Of a DNA stretch of 64,000 nucleotides, positions 17,882 to 26,825 are shown piece by piece. Positions within the stretch are counted from its first letter, which is position 1. Every line of letters begins with the position of its first letter. Origin of the DNA: Runella salmonicolor. GTDB lineage: Bacteria > Bacteroidota > Bacteroidia > Cytophagales > Spirosomataceae. A program made the translations under genes and the position numbers. The notes under the pieces are model-generated. The model had not been told where the DNA came from and did not search any database. It saw nothing but the letters and a program-made list of their open reading frames with translations. The stretch covers positions 1 to 64,000 of the forward strand of contig NZ_JAMZEL010000007.1 in NCBI RefSeq assembly GCF_024158025.1, read 5' to 3'.

Positions 17882-18937
17882 CTACAATTCTACTTTCAAC
17901 TCAACTTGGTAGGTTTTGTTTTCAAAGTCTTCATCAATCATGAGCGAATGTCGACCAGGATAAAGTAAATCAAGCCTTCGTTTGGTATTCACCAGCCCAA
18001 TGCCTCCGTTGGTATCCCCAACGGCATCTTTATTGGCATGTATTTGATTCTTTACTTTTAGGGTTAGGATGCCATTTTGGGCGTTGAGTGCAATCAAAAT
18101 GGCGGTTTTGTTCAGAGAACTGGTTCCGTGTTTGAAGGCATTTTCAATGAATGGCAGCAGAAGCATGGGCGCTACCGAATATTCATGATCCGACTTAAAC
18201 TCCTGAACCTCCAAGGTTGTACAGGCATGAAGGCGTAATTTCATCAATTCAATATAGTCATTCATGAAAGAAATCTCCTGACTTAACAACGCCCTCTCCA
18301 ACGGGGTTTCGTACAATAGATAACGCATCATGCGGGAAAGTTTCAGAATAGCCTCTCTCGACACTGGAATATCTGAATAGGTCAGGGCATAAATATTGTT
18401 GAGGGTATTGAAAAAAAAATGAGGATTTATCTGCGCTTTCAACAACGCCAATTCAGAAGCAATGTGCTGTTTCTCAATCATTTCATGCTTTTTGGCTTCT
18501 GCCTGCCACCGTTGAGCGGCGGCCAAACCTGTACTGACCACCATGACCAAAATAGCAACCATAAACAGGTGCACATCAAGTGTATATTTACTCTTAACGC
18601 TTTTACTGCCTTTTAAGGCCGCCATTTGCTCGTTTACATGAAGATTAATTTCTATGATTCGGGCCACTATTAAAAAACAAACGATGGCCCCCACAAACCA
18701 CCCAATAAACACCGTTTTTTTTTCATTGACTAAAAACGCGGGGACCATGTAAAGTGCGTTGAAATAAAACATCCCTGCCAACATAAAAAAATTCAGTATC
18801 TGCTTGACCCAGAAGGCCGTAGGGACGGTCATATCCCAAGTAAGAGGTGGATAAAAAAGGACAATAAATCCAAGCAGCAACCACACCATTAGGTGCACAA
18901 AAACGGTTAAACTGCTGATTGATTTTCCTAATTCCAT
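17882..18937 (-). CDS. LytS-type sensor histidine kinase
   Basis: A 351-residue membrane kinase. There are four hydrophobic segments (about 10-30, 45-65, 77-95 and 123-142), then a linker. The phosphoacceptor box is LLKAQINPHFFFNTLNNIYA with His173, and the ATP-binding N box is LLPFIENAFKHGTSS near 260. It forms an operon with the LytTR regulator downstream. The periplasmic loops are short, so it probably senses a signal in or near the membrane. It is divergent from the permease array that starts 313 bp away. Confidence 0.9.
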   Translation of the reverse strand: MELGKSISSLTVFVHLMVWLLLGFIVLFYPPLTWDMTVPTAFWVKQILNFFMLAGMFYFNALYMVPAFLVNEKKTVFIGWFVGAIVCFLIVARIIEINLHVNEQMAALKGSKSVKSKYTLDVHLFMVAILVMVVSTGLAAAQRWQAEAKKHEMIEKQHIASELALLKAQINPHFFFNTLNNIYALTYSDIPVSREAILKLSRMMRYLLYETPLERALLSQEISFMNDYIELMKLRLHACTTLEVQEFKSDHEYSVAPMLLLPFIENAFKHGTSSLNKTAILIALNAQNGILTLKVKNQIHANKDAVGDTNGGIGLVNTKRRLDLLYPGRHSLMIDEDFENKTYQVELKVEL

Positions 18938-19109
18938 TGCATTAAGTTTGCTACAAGATTAGAACGAATTAGGGGAAACCTCAAACTTAATCGACAGAAA
19001 GACCATTTTTACGGGCGTATCTTAAAACTTTATCGGGCAAAATATAGAGGGAAACCCGCTTCAATGCAGTTTAGCAGTATTAAATCAGACAAAAAATCAA
19101 TCGTTGGCA

Positions 19110-19147
19110 TGTCCGCAAACGAAGCTAAACCTGTCCGTTTGCGGACA
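19110..19147. promoter_or_regulatory. Paired TGTCC-N6-GGACA operators before permease P2
   Basis: The proximal site (19132-19147, TGTCCGTTTGCGGACA) is perfect. The distal site (19110-19125, TGTCCGCAAACGAAGC) keeps the left half only. Start-to-start spacing is 22 bp. The proximal site is centred about 87 bp before the predicted transcription start. Confidence 0.75.
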
Positions 19148-19200
19148 TTTTTTTTAGAAACCAAAAACACAAATCTTTATTTATCAACCACTTACTCTTC

Positions 19201-19216
19201 TGGTACATCATTTGAA
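19201..19216 (+). promoter_or_regulatory. Sigma-54 (-24/-12) promoter of the P2-P5 operon
   Basis: TGGTACATCATTTGAA has GG at 19202-19203 and the -12 G at 19214. It starts 55 bp after the perfect operator, the same distance as at 29441 and 42816. The predicted start near 19227 is 24 bp before ATG 19251. It rules out the longer frame that opens at 19212. Confidence 0.7.
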
Positions 19217-19250
19217 CAATTCTCAACGGGCCTTTTCTTCTTCTTTTGTT

Positions 19251-21659
19251 ATGATACGGAATTATCTCAAAACCACATTGCGCAACTTGTGGAAACACAA
19301 GGCATTTACATTCATCAATGTATTTGGTTTGGCGGCGGGCCTGACGGCCTGTCTGCTGATTGGCTTGTATATCCAACACGAACTGAGTTTTGACCAATTT
19401 CACCAAAACGGTTTCCGCATTGCACGGGCGGTGATGCATTACAGCATTGAAGGAACCTCCAACAAAACCGTTATGACGGGCACCAAAGTCGGGCCAGCGT
19501 TTCGGCGCGACTTTCCCGAGGTAGAAGGCTTCGTTCGGGTCTCCGACCCCGCCCACTCTCAAAGTACCGTCGTGGTCAAACAAGGTGATTTGTTGTTTAA
19601 CGAGCCTCGCTTTTGCTGGGCCGACTCGTCTTTCTTCGATTTCTTTTCGTTCAAATTATTGAAAGGAAACCCCAAAACAGTACTCAACGCTCCAAATCAG
19701 GTGGTTTTGACGGCCTCAACCGCCCGAAAATACTTTGGAACAGAAGAACCCGTGGGCAAAATCATTCGGTTAGAAGACAAAGTGGACTATTTAGTGACAG
19801 GCATTGCCGAAGATGCTCCCTCCAATTCTCAATTACAATTTGATTTTGTGGCGTCTTTCCACTCACTTTCGGCCGCTAAAACCGAGACGTGGTGGAACGC
19901 CAATTACGTCACTTATTTACTGCTACGCCCTTCTACTTCGATAGCTGCGCTTCAGTCAAAAATCGCCTCGTACATGCGCCAGCAATCGGCCGAAACCGAA
20001 ATGACCGGCAACAATTTTGTCACTTATCTGCTCGAACCGCTCACCGATGTTCACCTCTATTCTGAAGCCCAAGGTGGCATGAGCGCCGCTGGCGACATCA
20101 CCTATGTCTATATTTTTCTGGTTATTGCCTTGCTTATTTTGGTCATTGCCGCCACCAACTACATGAACCTCACCACCGCCCGCGCCACCGAGCGCGCCAA
20201 GGAAGTAGGCATGAGAAAAGTACTGGGAGCCTTGCGCGGGCAGTTATTTTGGCAGTTTTTGAGCGAGTCGTTGGTGCTTACCTTGGTTGCCTTGGCGCTG
20301 AGTTTAGCGGCGGCAGCGGCGTTTTTGCCGTTGTTTAATCAACTTTCTCAACGCCAACTTTCATTCAACGTTCTCTTTCAACCCGTTGGAATCTTGTCAT
20401 TGACGGGCATTTGGTTGTTGGTCAGTTTTGTAGCGGGAAGTTATCCTGCTTTGGCGCTGTCGTACTTCCAACCCATCAAAGTACTGAAAGGCGCGTTTAA
20501 AAATACGGCTTCGGGGTTATTGTTGCGTAAATCCTTGATTGTGTTACAGTTCATCATTTCCGTTTTTCTGATTGTGAGTACACTCGTGGTCAACAATCAG
20601 ATGAATTATATCCAAAACAAAAAACTGGGCTACGATAAACAGCACATTATTGCTCTACCCACGGATGGACGCATCAACAAAAATCTGAAGGCGTTGAAAA
20701 ATGAATTTACGCAAAACCCCAACGTCAAAAATGTAGCACTGGCGTACGAAACGCCCACGTTTATTCAATGGGGCGACGGTGTGGAAACCGTAGGCACGTC
20801 CAATCCCGTTCAGAAGATGATAACAGCATTTCCGGGAGATGAAGATTTGGCCAAAACCTTAGATATAAAGATTATTGCGGGCAGCGACCTTACCGAGGCC
20901 GACATGCAACTGCTCAACGCCGAAGATGATTCCAAGAGCGATTATCGCTTTTTAATCAACGAAACACTGGCCAAACAACTAGGCTGGAAGCCGCAGGAAG
21001 CCGTTGCAAAAAAAATCAAATTAGGCGGTCGTTTGGGAGAAATCAAGGGCGTTTTTCGCGATTTTCACTTTGCTTCGATGAAACAACCCATCGGTTCTTT
21101 GGGTATTTTTCCAGTCACTTGGGGCAACGTATTGTTGGTTAAAATGACGGGAAATAATATTCCGCAAACGCTGTCTTTTTTGGAAAGCAAATGGAAAACG
21201 CTCGCGCCTCATCGTCCATTCAGCTACACCTTCCTTGACGAAGAATACCGCCAAATGTACGCCAACGAAAACCGCATCAGCCGCGTGTTTACGGTGTTTG
21301 CGGGCTTGGCTATTTTATTGGCCTGTTTGGGCTTATTCGGCTTGGTGGCTTACACTACCGCCCAACGCACCAAAGAAATCGGCATTCGTAAAGTGCTGGG
21401 GGCTTCGGTGCTAGGAATCACGGCGTTGTTGTCAAAAGATTTCTTAAAACTCGTGTTGATTGCCATTGTCATTGCCTCACCTATCGCGTGGTATGCCATG
21501 AACGAGTGGCTCAAAGACTTTGTCTACCGCATGGACATCCAATGGTGGGTATTTGGGTTGGCGGGAGTTGTTGCCGTCGGTATTGCTTTATTAACGGTCA
21601 GTGCGCAATCCATCCGAGCCGCTCTGATGAATCCCGTAAAATCATTGAAATCGGAGTAA
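19251..21659 (+). CDS. FtsX/MacB-type ABC permease (P2)
   Basis: 802 residues from ATG 19251 (MIRNYLKTTLRNLWKHKAF). This start aligns with the paralogues, whereas an in-frame ATG at 19212 would lie inside the sigma-54 promoter. The two coupling segments are RAKEVGMRKVLGALRGQ in the first FtsX unit and RTKEIGIRKVLGASVLG in the second; the end is NPVKSLKSE. TM1 is in FINVFGLAAGLTACLLIGLY. It is the first gene of a run of four permeases (P2-P5) spaced 75-120 bp apart and is the best candidate for direct sigma-54 control. Confidence 0.9.
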   Translation: MIRNYLKTTLRNLWKHKAFTFINVFGLAAGLTACLLIGLYIQHELSFDQFHQNGFRIARAVMHYSIEGTSNKTVMTGTKVGPAFRRDFPEVEGFVRVSDPAHSQSTVVVKQGDLLFNEPRFCWADSSFFDFFSFKLLKGNPKTVLNAPNQVVLTASTARKYFGTEEPVGKIIRLEDKVDYLVTGIAEDAPSNSQLQFDFVASFHSLSAAKTETWWNANYVTYLLLRPSTSIAALQSKIASYMRQQSAETEMTGNNFVTYLLEPLTDVHLYSEAQGGMSAAGDITYVYIFLVIALLILVIAATNYMNLTTARATERAKEVGMRKVLGALRGQLFWQFLSESLVLTLVALALSLAAAAAFLPLFNQLSQRQLSFNVLFQPVGILSLTGIWLLVSFVAGSYPALALSYFQPIKVLKGAFKNTASGLLLRKSLIVLQFIISVFLIVSTLVVNNQMNYIQNKKLGYDKQHIIALPTDGRINKNLKALKNEFTQNPNVKNVALAYETPTFIQWGDGVETVGTSNPVQKMITAFPGDEDLAKTLDIKIIAGSDLTEADMQLLNAEDDSKSDYRFLINETLAKQLGWKPQEAVAKKIKLGGRLGEIKGVFRDFHFASMKQPIGSLGIFPVTWGNVLLVKMTGNNIPQTLSFLESKWKTLAPHRPFSYTFLDEEYRQMYANENRISRVFTVFAGLAILLACLGLFGLVAYTTAQRTKEIGIRKVLGASVLGITALLSKDFLKLVLIAIVIASPIAWYAMNEWLKDFVYRMDIQWWVFGLAGVVAVGIALLTVSAQSIRAALMNPVKSLKSE

Positions 21660-21675
21660 AAACGGACAACGGAAC

Positions 21676-21709
21676 AACGGAGAACGGGCTTCTTTCTTCT
21701 TACTCCGTT
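21676..21709. repeat. Intergenic palindrome, family F (copy 1)
   Basis: AACGGAG (21676-21682) and CTCCGTT (21703-21709) flank an AACGGGCTTC core between P2 and P3. It is a short, degenerate member of the family best seen at 37203-37237. Confidence 0.5.
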
Positions 21710-21733
21710 TTCCATGTTTCAAACAAAAAAACC

Positions 21734-24181
21734 ATGTTACGCAATTACATTCGCATTGCTTTTCGGCAAATCCGCAAAAATAAACTCTTTTCCTTCGTCA
21801 ATTTTGCGGGATTGACACTGGGACTGACGTTTTGCTTCCTGACGTTCATCTGGTACCGTTTTGAACACTCCTACGACCGTCACTATCCTACCACCGACCG
21901 TCTGTATCGCCTAAATTATGAGCTTAATTTTACGGGAAGTGCTTTTACCATCACGCGCTCACCAGCGCCTTTTGCGCCAATGCTCACTAATTATTTCCCC
22001 GAAATTGAGCAAACTACGCGGTTTTATCCCCGTAGCATCAGCGTACGAACCCCCGGCCAAGACCAGGGCTTTGAGGTAGAAAATGCTTTTTTTGCCGATT
22101 CAACTACCATGCAGGTCTTTGGTTTTGAAACCCTCCAAGGCGACCCTGACCGCGCACTACACACTCCATTTTCGATTGTATTGACCGACAAAACGGCTCT
22201 GCGCTTTTTTGGCAAAGAAGATTGTATGGGCAAACAGTTAATGCTCGCCAATCAGGGGCCTTTCACGGTGGGCGGCGTGATACGCGCCCTGCCCGAAAAC
22301 GCTCACTTTACCTTTGATTTTCTGGCTCCTTTCCGCAATATCGCCGATGTGGAGCCAGATTTTGCCCGTGAAGGCATCCTTGACGTTATCCAAAACAACA
22401 AATTGGCCTCTTATGCCACTACCTACGTATTGCTAAAAAAAGGGGCAAAAGCCTCCTCTGTCAACGCGCGCTTCAAGGATTTTGTCCTTAAAAACGGCAT
22501 GAAAGAAGTACGGGACAAACAAAACTTCGCCCTCTTTCCCGTACGCGACATCCACTTGCAATCAACAGCGGAGGGCGAAGTTGTTCCTACCGCCAACCCC
22601 GATTTCTTACAAATATTCTCCCTGATTGGAGTACTCATTCTAGCCATTGCGGTGGTTAATTTCGTCAATCTCAGTACCGCCGCCCAGCTGAGTCGCGCCA
22701 AAGAAGTGGGCGTCCGGAAAGTACTTGGCTCCCAGTCGTGGCAAATCGTCCGACAATTGTTGACGGAAACTTTTTTATTGGGTCTTCCCGCTTTTTTGCT
22801 GGCCTTACTACTCACCAAACAGTTTTTGGGCCAGATGGAAACCTTTTTTGGGCGAAAACCTGACTTTTCTTTCGTCCAAAATGCAGAAATGCTTTTGCTG
22901 TTTTTTGGCGTATTTACAATGGCTTGTTTATTGGCGGGAGTATACCCAGCCGTTTTTGCTTCGCGCTTCAAAGCCACCGACATTTTTCGTGGCAAAGCCA
23001 GCGGCAAAGGCCAAGGGGGCAATTGGCTGACCCAAGGTCTCATTACCCTGCAATTCACGGTAGCGGTGGCCCTGCTTGCAGGTGCCGGAATAGTCTTGCG
23101 GCAGATTGACTATTTGAAAACCCGCCCCTTGGGATTCAACCGCGACATGACACTGGCGGTGCCGCTCTTCAGTCAAAATATGAACAACCTGTTTTCGCCT
23201 GGTGACCAACAACTGCGCAATCGGACCAATGCGTTTGAGGAAAAATTACTGCAAAACCCTTCCATTAAAGCCGTTACCTTGGCTTCAAACCTACCGGGAA
23301 TGGGCGGTGCGCGTCACCCCATCGCAACCGAAAAAATCAGAATTGAAGACGGTGTGGTTCTTCCGGGCATCTCGGTAGACTATGACTTCATTAAAACCTT
23401 CGACCTGAAAATAATGGCAGGTCGCGATTTTGACAAAACCTACGGCACTGATCATTTAGAGGGTTTTATTATCAACAACGAAGCGGTAAAAGCCCTTCAT
23501 TTTGGGTCACCGCAGGCGGCTATTGGGCAGAATATCCAACGCGGCGGCAAAAAAGGCCGAGTGGTAGGAGTGGTCAATGATTTTCACTCCGAAAACCTTC
23601 GTACGGGCCTAAGCCCCTTATTCATGGAGGTAAGTCCGGGAACATTTTCTCAATTTGGCATTAAAATTTCATCGACCAACATACCCGCGACATTGGCTTA
23701 TGTGGAAAAAACGTGGAAAGAATTTTTCCCAGAAAAAGTTTTTGAACACCGCTTTTTGGATGAGTCGCTCGCTGATAGCTATCGGGAAGAAAGTCGATTT
23801 GCGTCGCTCATTGGGTTGTTTGCAGGGGTGGCTATTTTCTTGTCCTGTTTTGGTTTGTTTGGTATGATTGCGTTTGTGGTACGGCAGCGTACCAAAGAAA
23901 TCGGCATCCGAAAAGTGTTGGGCGCAAGCGTAGGGAGTGTCGTAACGCTCTTGTCGGCCGATTTTATCAAACTCATCTTCGTCGCCATTTTGATTGCTAG
24001 TCCGATTGCTTATTTTTTCTTGAATAAATGGCTGGCCAATTTTGCGTATCGCATCACTATTCAATGGTGGATTTTTGCGGTGGCTGGACTGGTCGCGATA
24101 ATCGTTGCCCTATTTACCATCAGTTTTCACAGTATCAAAGCCGCATTGGCCAATCCCGTGAAGTCATTAAAAACGGAGTGA
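21734..24181 (+). CDS. FtsX/MacB-type ABC permease (P3)
   Basis: 815 residues from ATG 21734 (MLRNYIRIAFRQIRKNKLF). The frame is open upstream to 21488, but that part overlaps P2 and does not match the paralogues. The first coupling segment is RAKEVGVRKVLGSQSWQ, the second RTKEIGIRKVLGASVGS, the end NPVKSLKTE. It differs from its neighbours in a longer second periplasmic domain with PLFSQNMNNLFSPGDQQLRN and LASNLPGMGGARHPIATEK, and in TM1 (FAGLTLGLTFCFLTFIWYRF). It is 75 bp after P2, probably in the same transcript. Confidence 0.9.
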   Translation: MLRNYIRIAFRQIRKNKLFSFVNFAGLTLGLTFCFLTFIWYRFEHSYDRHYPTTDRLYRLNYELNFTGSAFTITRSPAPFAPMLTNYFPEIEQTTRFYPRSISVRTPGQDQGFEVENAFFADSTTMQVFGFETLQGDPDRALHTPFSIVLTDKTALRFFGKEDCMGKQLMLANQGPFTVGGVIRALPENAHFTFDFLAPFRNIADVEPDFAREGILDVIQNNKLASYATTYVLLKKGAKASSVNARFKDFVLKNGMKEVRDKQNFALFPVRDIHLQSTAEGEVVPTANPDFLQIFSLIGVLILAIAVVNFVNLSTAAQLSRAKEVGVRKVLGSQSWQIVRQLLTETFLLGLPAFLLALLLTKQFLGQMETFFGRKPDFSFVQNAEMLLLFFGVFTMACLLAGVYPAVFASRFKATDIFRGKASGKGQGGNWLTQGLITLQFTVAVALLAGAGIVLRQIDYLKTRPLGFNRDMTLAVPLFSQNMNNLFSPGDQQLRNRTNAFEEKLLQNPSIKAVTLASNLPGMGGARHPIATEKIRIEDGVVLPGISVDYDFIKTFDLKIMAGRDFDKTYGTDHLEGFIINNEAVKALHFGSPQAAIGQNIQRGGKKGRVVGVVNDFHSENLRTGLSPLFMEVSPGTFSQFGIKISSTNIPATLAYVEKTWKEFFPEKVFEHRFLDESLADSYREESRFASLIGLFAGVAIFLSCFGLFGMIAFVVRQRTKEIGIRKVLGASVGSVVTLLSADFIKLIFVAILIASPIAYFFLNKWLANFAYRITIQWWIFAVAGLVAIIVALFTISFHSIKAALANPVKSLKTE

Positions 24182-24186
24182 AAAAT

Positions 24187-24252
24187 GGAGAACGGTAAAA
24201 GGGGAGAACGAAGAACGTATTTCCGTGCTCCTTTTCCAAAATTCCGTTCTCC
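24187..24252. repeat. Intergenic palindrome, family F (copy 2)
   Basis: GGAGAACGG (24187-24195) and CCGTTCTCC (24244-24252) are perfect 9-bp arms. Between them is the family core GAACGTATTTCCG. It fills the space between P3 and P4. Confidence 0.6.
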
Positions 24253-24285
24253 AGAACTCCGTGTTCCCTTTTTCCTATAAAAACT

Positions 24286-26706
24286 ATGTTACGCAACTAC
24301 CTCAAAATCGCTTTTCGTAGCCTTTTAAAACACAAAGGTTTTACGTTTATCAACATTGCAGGTCTCAGTTTGGGCCTGACGAGTTTTTTGGTCATTGCAC
24401 TCTACGTGCAGGATGAGTTGGGTTACGACCGTTTTCACCAAAAAGCCGACCGTATTTACCGGGTTTCGCGGTATTTCAAGTCGACCGATGGCCAAATCAG
24501 TCTGCGACTGGGGACGGTAGCACCCGCTTTTTTTCCGCACTTCAAGAATGATTTTCCCGAAGTAGAACAAATAACACGCCTGTTGGAATACGAGGGAACT
24601 ATGCGATTGCCCGATAATTTGGAGAAAAAATACACCGAAGACAAACTGTTTTTTGCCGAAGACAATGTCTTTAAAGTCTTTGATTTCAAGTTGTTGGAAG
24701 GAAATCCTGACAAAGCACTTTCAGACCCATTTACGGTAGTTTTGTCAAAACCGATGGCTGAAAAATACTTTGGGAACGTCAGCCCCGTTGGAAAACTCAT
24801 CAAGTTTGATAGCCAATATGACTTTCGAATTACGGGGATTTTTGAACCACTTCCTGCACAGTCGCACATTCACCCCAACGTTTTGTTTTCGGCGGCTTCA
24901 CTCAACGACGAACGCCTGTACGGTGCCGAAGGTTTACGCAGCGACTGGGGTGGCAACAACTTTGCTACCTATTTTTTACTCCCTGCCAACTACGACCCCG
25001 CCAAACTAGAAAAAGCCTTTCCAGCGTTTCAGGACAAGCACCTGCCCGAGCACAACGGTACCAAGGGCTCCAAATACTCTGAACTTCATTTGACCAAAGT
25101 CCCTGATATTCACCTTTATTCACACTTAGACTACGAAATTGAGCCAGGCGGCGACATCAAATACGTCTACATTTTCTCGGCAATTGCGTTGTTCATTTTG
25201 CTGATTGCTTGCATCAATTACATGAATCTGGCCACGGCCCGCTCGGCCAGTCGCGCCAAAGAAGTAGGAATGCGGAAAGCAGTGGGGGCATTGCGTCAAC
25301 AGCTCATCGGGCAGTTTTTGAGCGAATCTGTTTTGGTGACGTTTTTTGCGTTGCTATTGGCATTGATTGCCACGGCGGTGTTGCTTCCTACGCTCAATGA
25401 TTTTACCAACAAAAGCCTCTCTTTCACGCAATTATTCAGCGGACAGTTTCTATTGACGGCCACCTTAGCGGTGTTACTCACGGGTTTGGCCGCGGGAAGT
25501 TACCCCGCTTTTTTCCTGACGGCCTACCAGCCTATTCAAGTACTGAAAGGCAGTATTGTGAATGCCCTCAAAAACGGAAAACTGCGCCAAGTACTCGTGA
25601 TTACGCAGTTTGCCATTGCCTGTGCCTTAATTATTTGCACGAGCGTAGTTTACAATCAACTTGATTTTATGATGAACCAAAAGACGGGCTATAAAAAAGA
25701 GCAGATTTTGGTCATGTCGGGCGTGGGAAGTTCGGCGGCTGATTTTGAAACACTTAAACAACAACTCAAACAACATTCAGGCATCACCAACGTGACGCAT
25801 TCTTCGCGCGTACCCACGATTCGGCTGTTGGATTCCATGGGCGCGTCCGTTGCCAAAGGTGATACCACCACGCCCGTCAGCACTGAAATCAAGGGACTTT
25901 CGACCGATTATGATTTTATCAACACTTACGAAATACAACTCGCCGCGGGCCGTGATTTTTCACGGACTTTTGGAGCCGATACCACCAATTTTATTCTCAA
26001 CGAAGCGGCCATAAAAGCAATCGGATGGAAAAACAACGAAGCAGCCATTGGGCAACGCTTCAAGTATGGTAACCTCGACGGACAAGTCGTGGGCGTAGTC
26101 AAAGATTTTCATTTTGAATCCCTGCACCAGAAAATTGCCCCGATGGTGATGTTTATGCGTCCAAGCTGGCGCAGTCGGCTGTCGGTGAGTGCCAAAACGG
26201 GCGATTTGCCCGCGGCCATTGCGCACGTTGAAAAGGTATGGAAGCAGTTTTTCCCAAACAATCCGTTTGAATACACCTTCTTAGATGAACGCTTCAACGA
26301 CCAGTACCAAGCCGAACAAAAGCAGCGCACGCTCTTTCTGATTTTTGCAGCTATTTCGATTTTCATTTCCTGTTTGGGCCTGTTTGCTTTGGCCACCTAC
26401 ACTGCCGAGCAACGTGCCAAAGAAATCGGCATCCGGAAAGTGCTGGGAGCCAGCGTGGGCAGCGTCGTAACGCTCCTTTCAACTGACTTTATCAAACTCG
26501 TTGTTATCGCTCTCCTCATCGCTTCGCCAGTTGCTTGGTATGCCATGCACCTGTGGCTCAAGGACTTTGCATACCGGATTGACTTTCCGTGGTGGGTTTT
26601 GGGTGTTACTGCCTTTCTGGCGGTTGGCATCGCATTTCTGACGGTCAGTTTTCAGAGTATCAAAGCTGCATTAATGAATCCTGTAAAATCTTTAAAATCG
26701 GAGTGA
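24286..26706 (+). CDS. FtsX/MacB-type ABC permease (P4)
   Basis: 806 residues starting MLRNYLKIAFRSLLKHKGF. TM1 is in FINIAGLSLGLTSFLVIALY. The first coupling segment is RAKEVGMRKAVGALRQQ, the second RAKEIGIRKVLGASVGS, the end NPVKSLKSE. The second periplasmic domain holds VPTIRLLDSMGASVAKGD and GRDFSRTFGADTTNFILNE; the GRxF-S-x-F pattern recurs at this place in several paralogues. It is 104 bp after P3, with palindrome copy 2 between. Confidence 0.9.
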   Translation: MLRNYLKIAFRSLLKHKGFTFINIAGLSLGLTSFLVIALYVQDELGYDRFHQKADRIYRVSRYFKSTDGQISLRLGTVAPAFFPHFKNDFPEVEQITRLLEYEGTMRLPDNLEKKYTEDKLFFAEDNVFKVFDFKLLEGNPDKALSDPFTVVLSKPMAEKYFGNVSPVGKLIKFDSQYDFRITGIFEPLPAQSHIHPNVLFSAASLNDERLYGAEGLRSDWGGNNFATYFLLPANYDPAKLEKAFPAFQDKHLPEHNGTKGSKYSELHLTKVPDIHLYSHLDYEIEPGGDIKYVYIFSAIALFILLIACINYMNLATARSASRAKEVGMRKAVGALRQQLIGQFLSESVLVTFFALLLALIATAVLLPTLNDFTNKSLSFTQLFSGQFLLTATLAVLLTGLAAGSYPAFFLTAYQPIQVLKGSIVNALKNGKLRQVLVITQFAIACALIICTSVVYNQLDFMMNQKTGYKKEQILVMSGVGSSAADFETLKQQLKQHSGITNVTHSSRVPTIRLLDSMGASVAKGDTTTPVSTEIKGLSTDYDFINTYEIQLAAGRDFSRTFGADTTNFILNEAAIKAIGWKNNEAAIGQRFKYGNLDGQVVGVVKDFHFESLHQKIAPMVMFMRPSWRSRLSVSAKTGDLPAAIAHVEKVWKQFFPNNPFEYTFLDERFNDQYQAEQKQRTLFLIFAAISIFISCLGLFALATYTAEQRAKEIGIRKVLGASVGSVVTLLSTDFIKLVVIALLIASPVAWYAMHLWLKDFAYRIDFPWWVLGVTAFLAVGIAFLTVSFQSIKAALMNPVKSLKSE

Positions 26707-26711
26707 AATTT

Positions 26712-26805
26712 GGAATATGGAGAAAAGGGAACACGGAGAGCGTATTTGTTCCGTAACTCCATGTTCCATAACTCCATGTTCCGTAACTCCGTTTTTCCGT
26801 ATTCC
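26712..26805. repeat. Intergenic palindrome, family F (copy 3) with short direct repeats
   Basis: Outer arms GGAATA (26712-26717) and TATTCC (26800-26805) enclose a GGAACACGGAG-type arm and a stretch of near-direct repeats: CCGTAACTCCATGTT at 26751, a similar ATAACTCCATGTT copy, then CCGTAACTCCG. It lies between P4 and P5. The direct repeats are unique to this copy. Confidence 0.55.
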
Positions 26806-26825
26806 CTCATTTAACCCAAAAAGCC

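Noticed and set aside
17148..18937. The LytS/LytTR pair as regulator of the permease units.
   Set aside because: LytTR regulators do not act as sigma-54 activators, and adjacency to P2 is the only link.
21488..21733. An N-terminal extension of P3 by 82 residues.
   Set aside because: It overlaps the end of P2 in another frame, and all paralogues begin at the MLRNY-type methionine.
26751..26790. Short near-direct repeats between P4 and P5 as a CRISPR-like array.
   Set aside because: Units are ~15 bp without spacers and lie inside a palindromic element; no cas genes are present.
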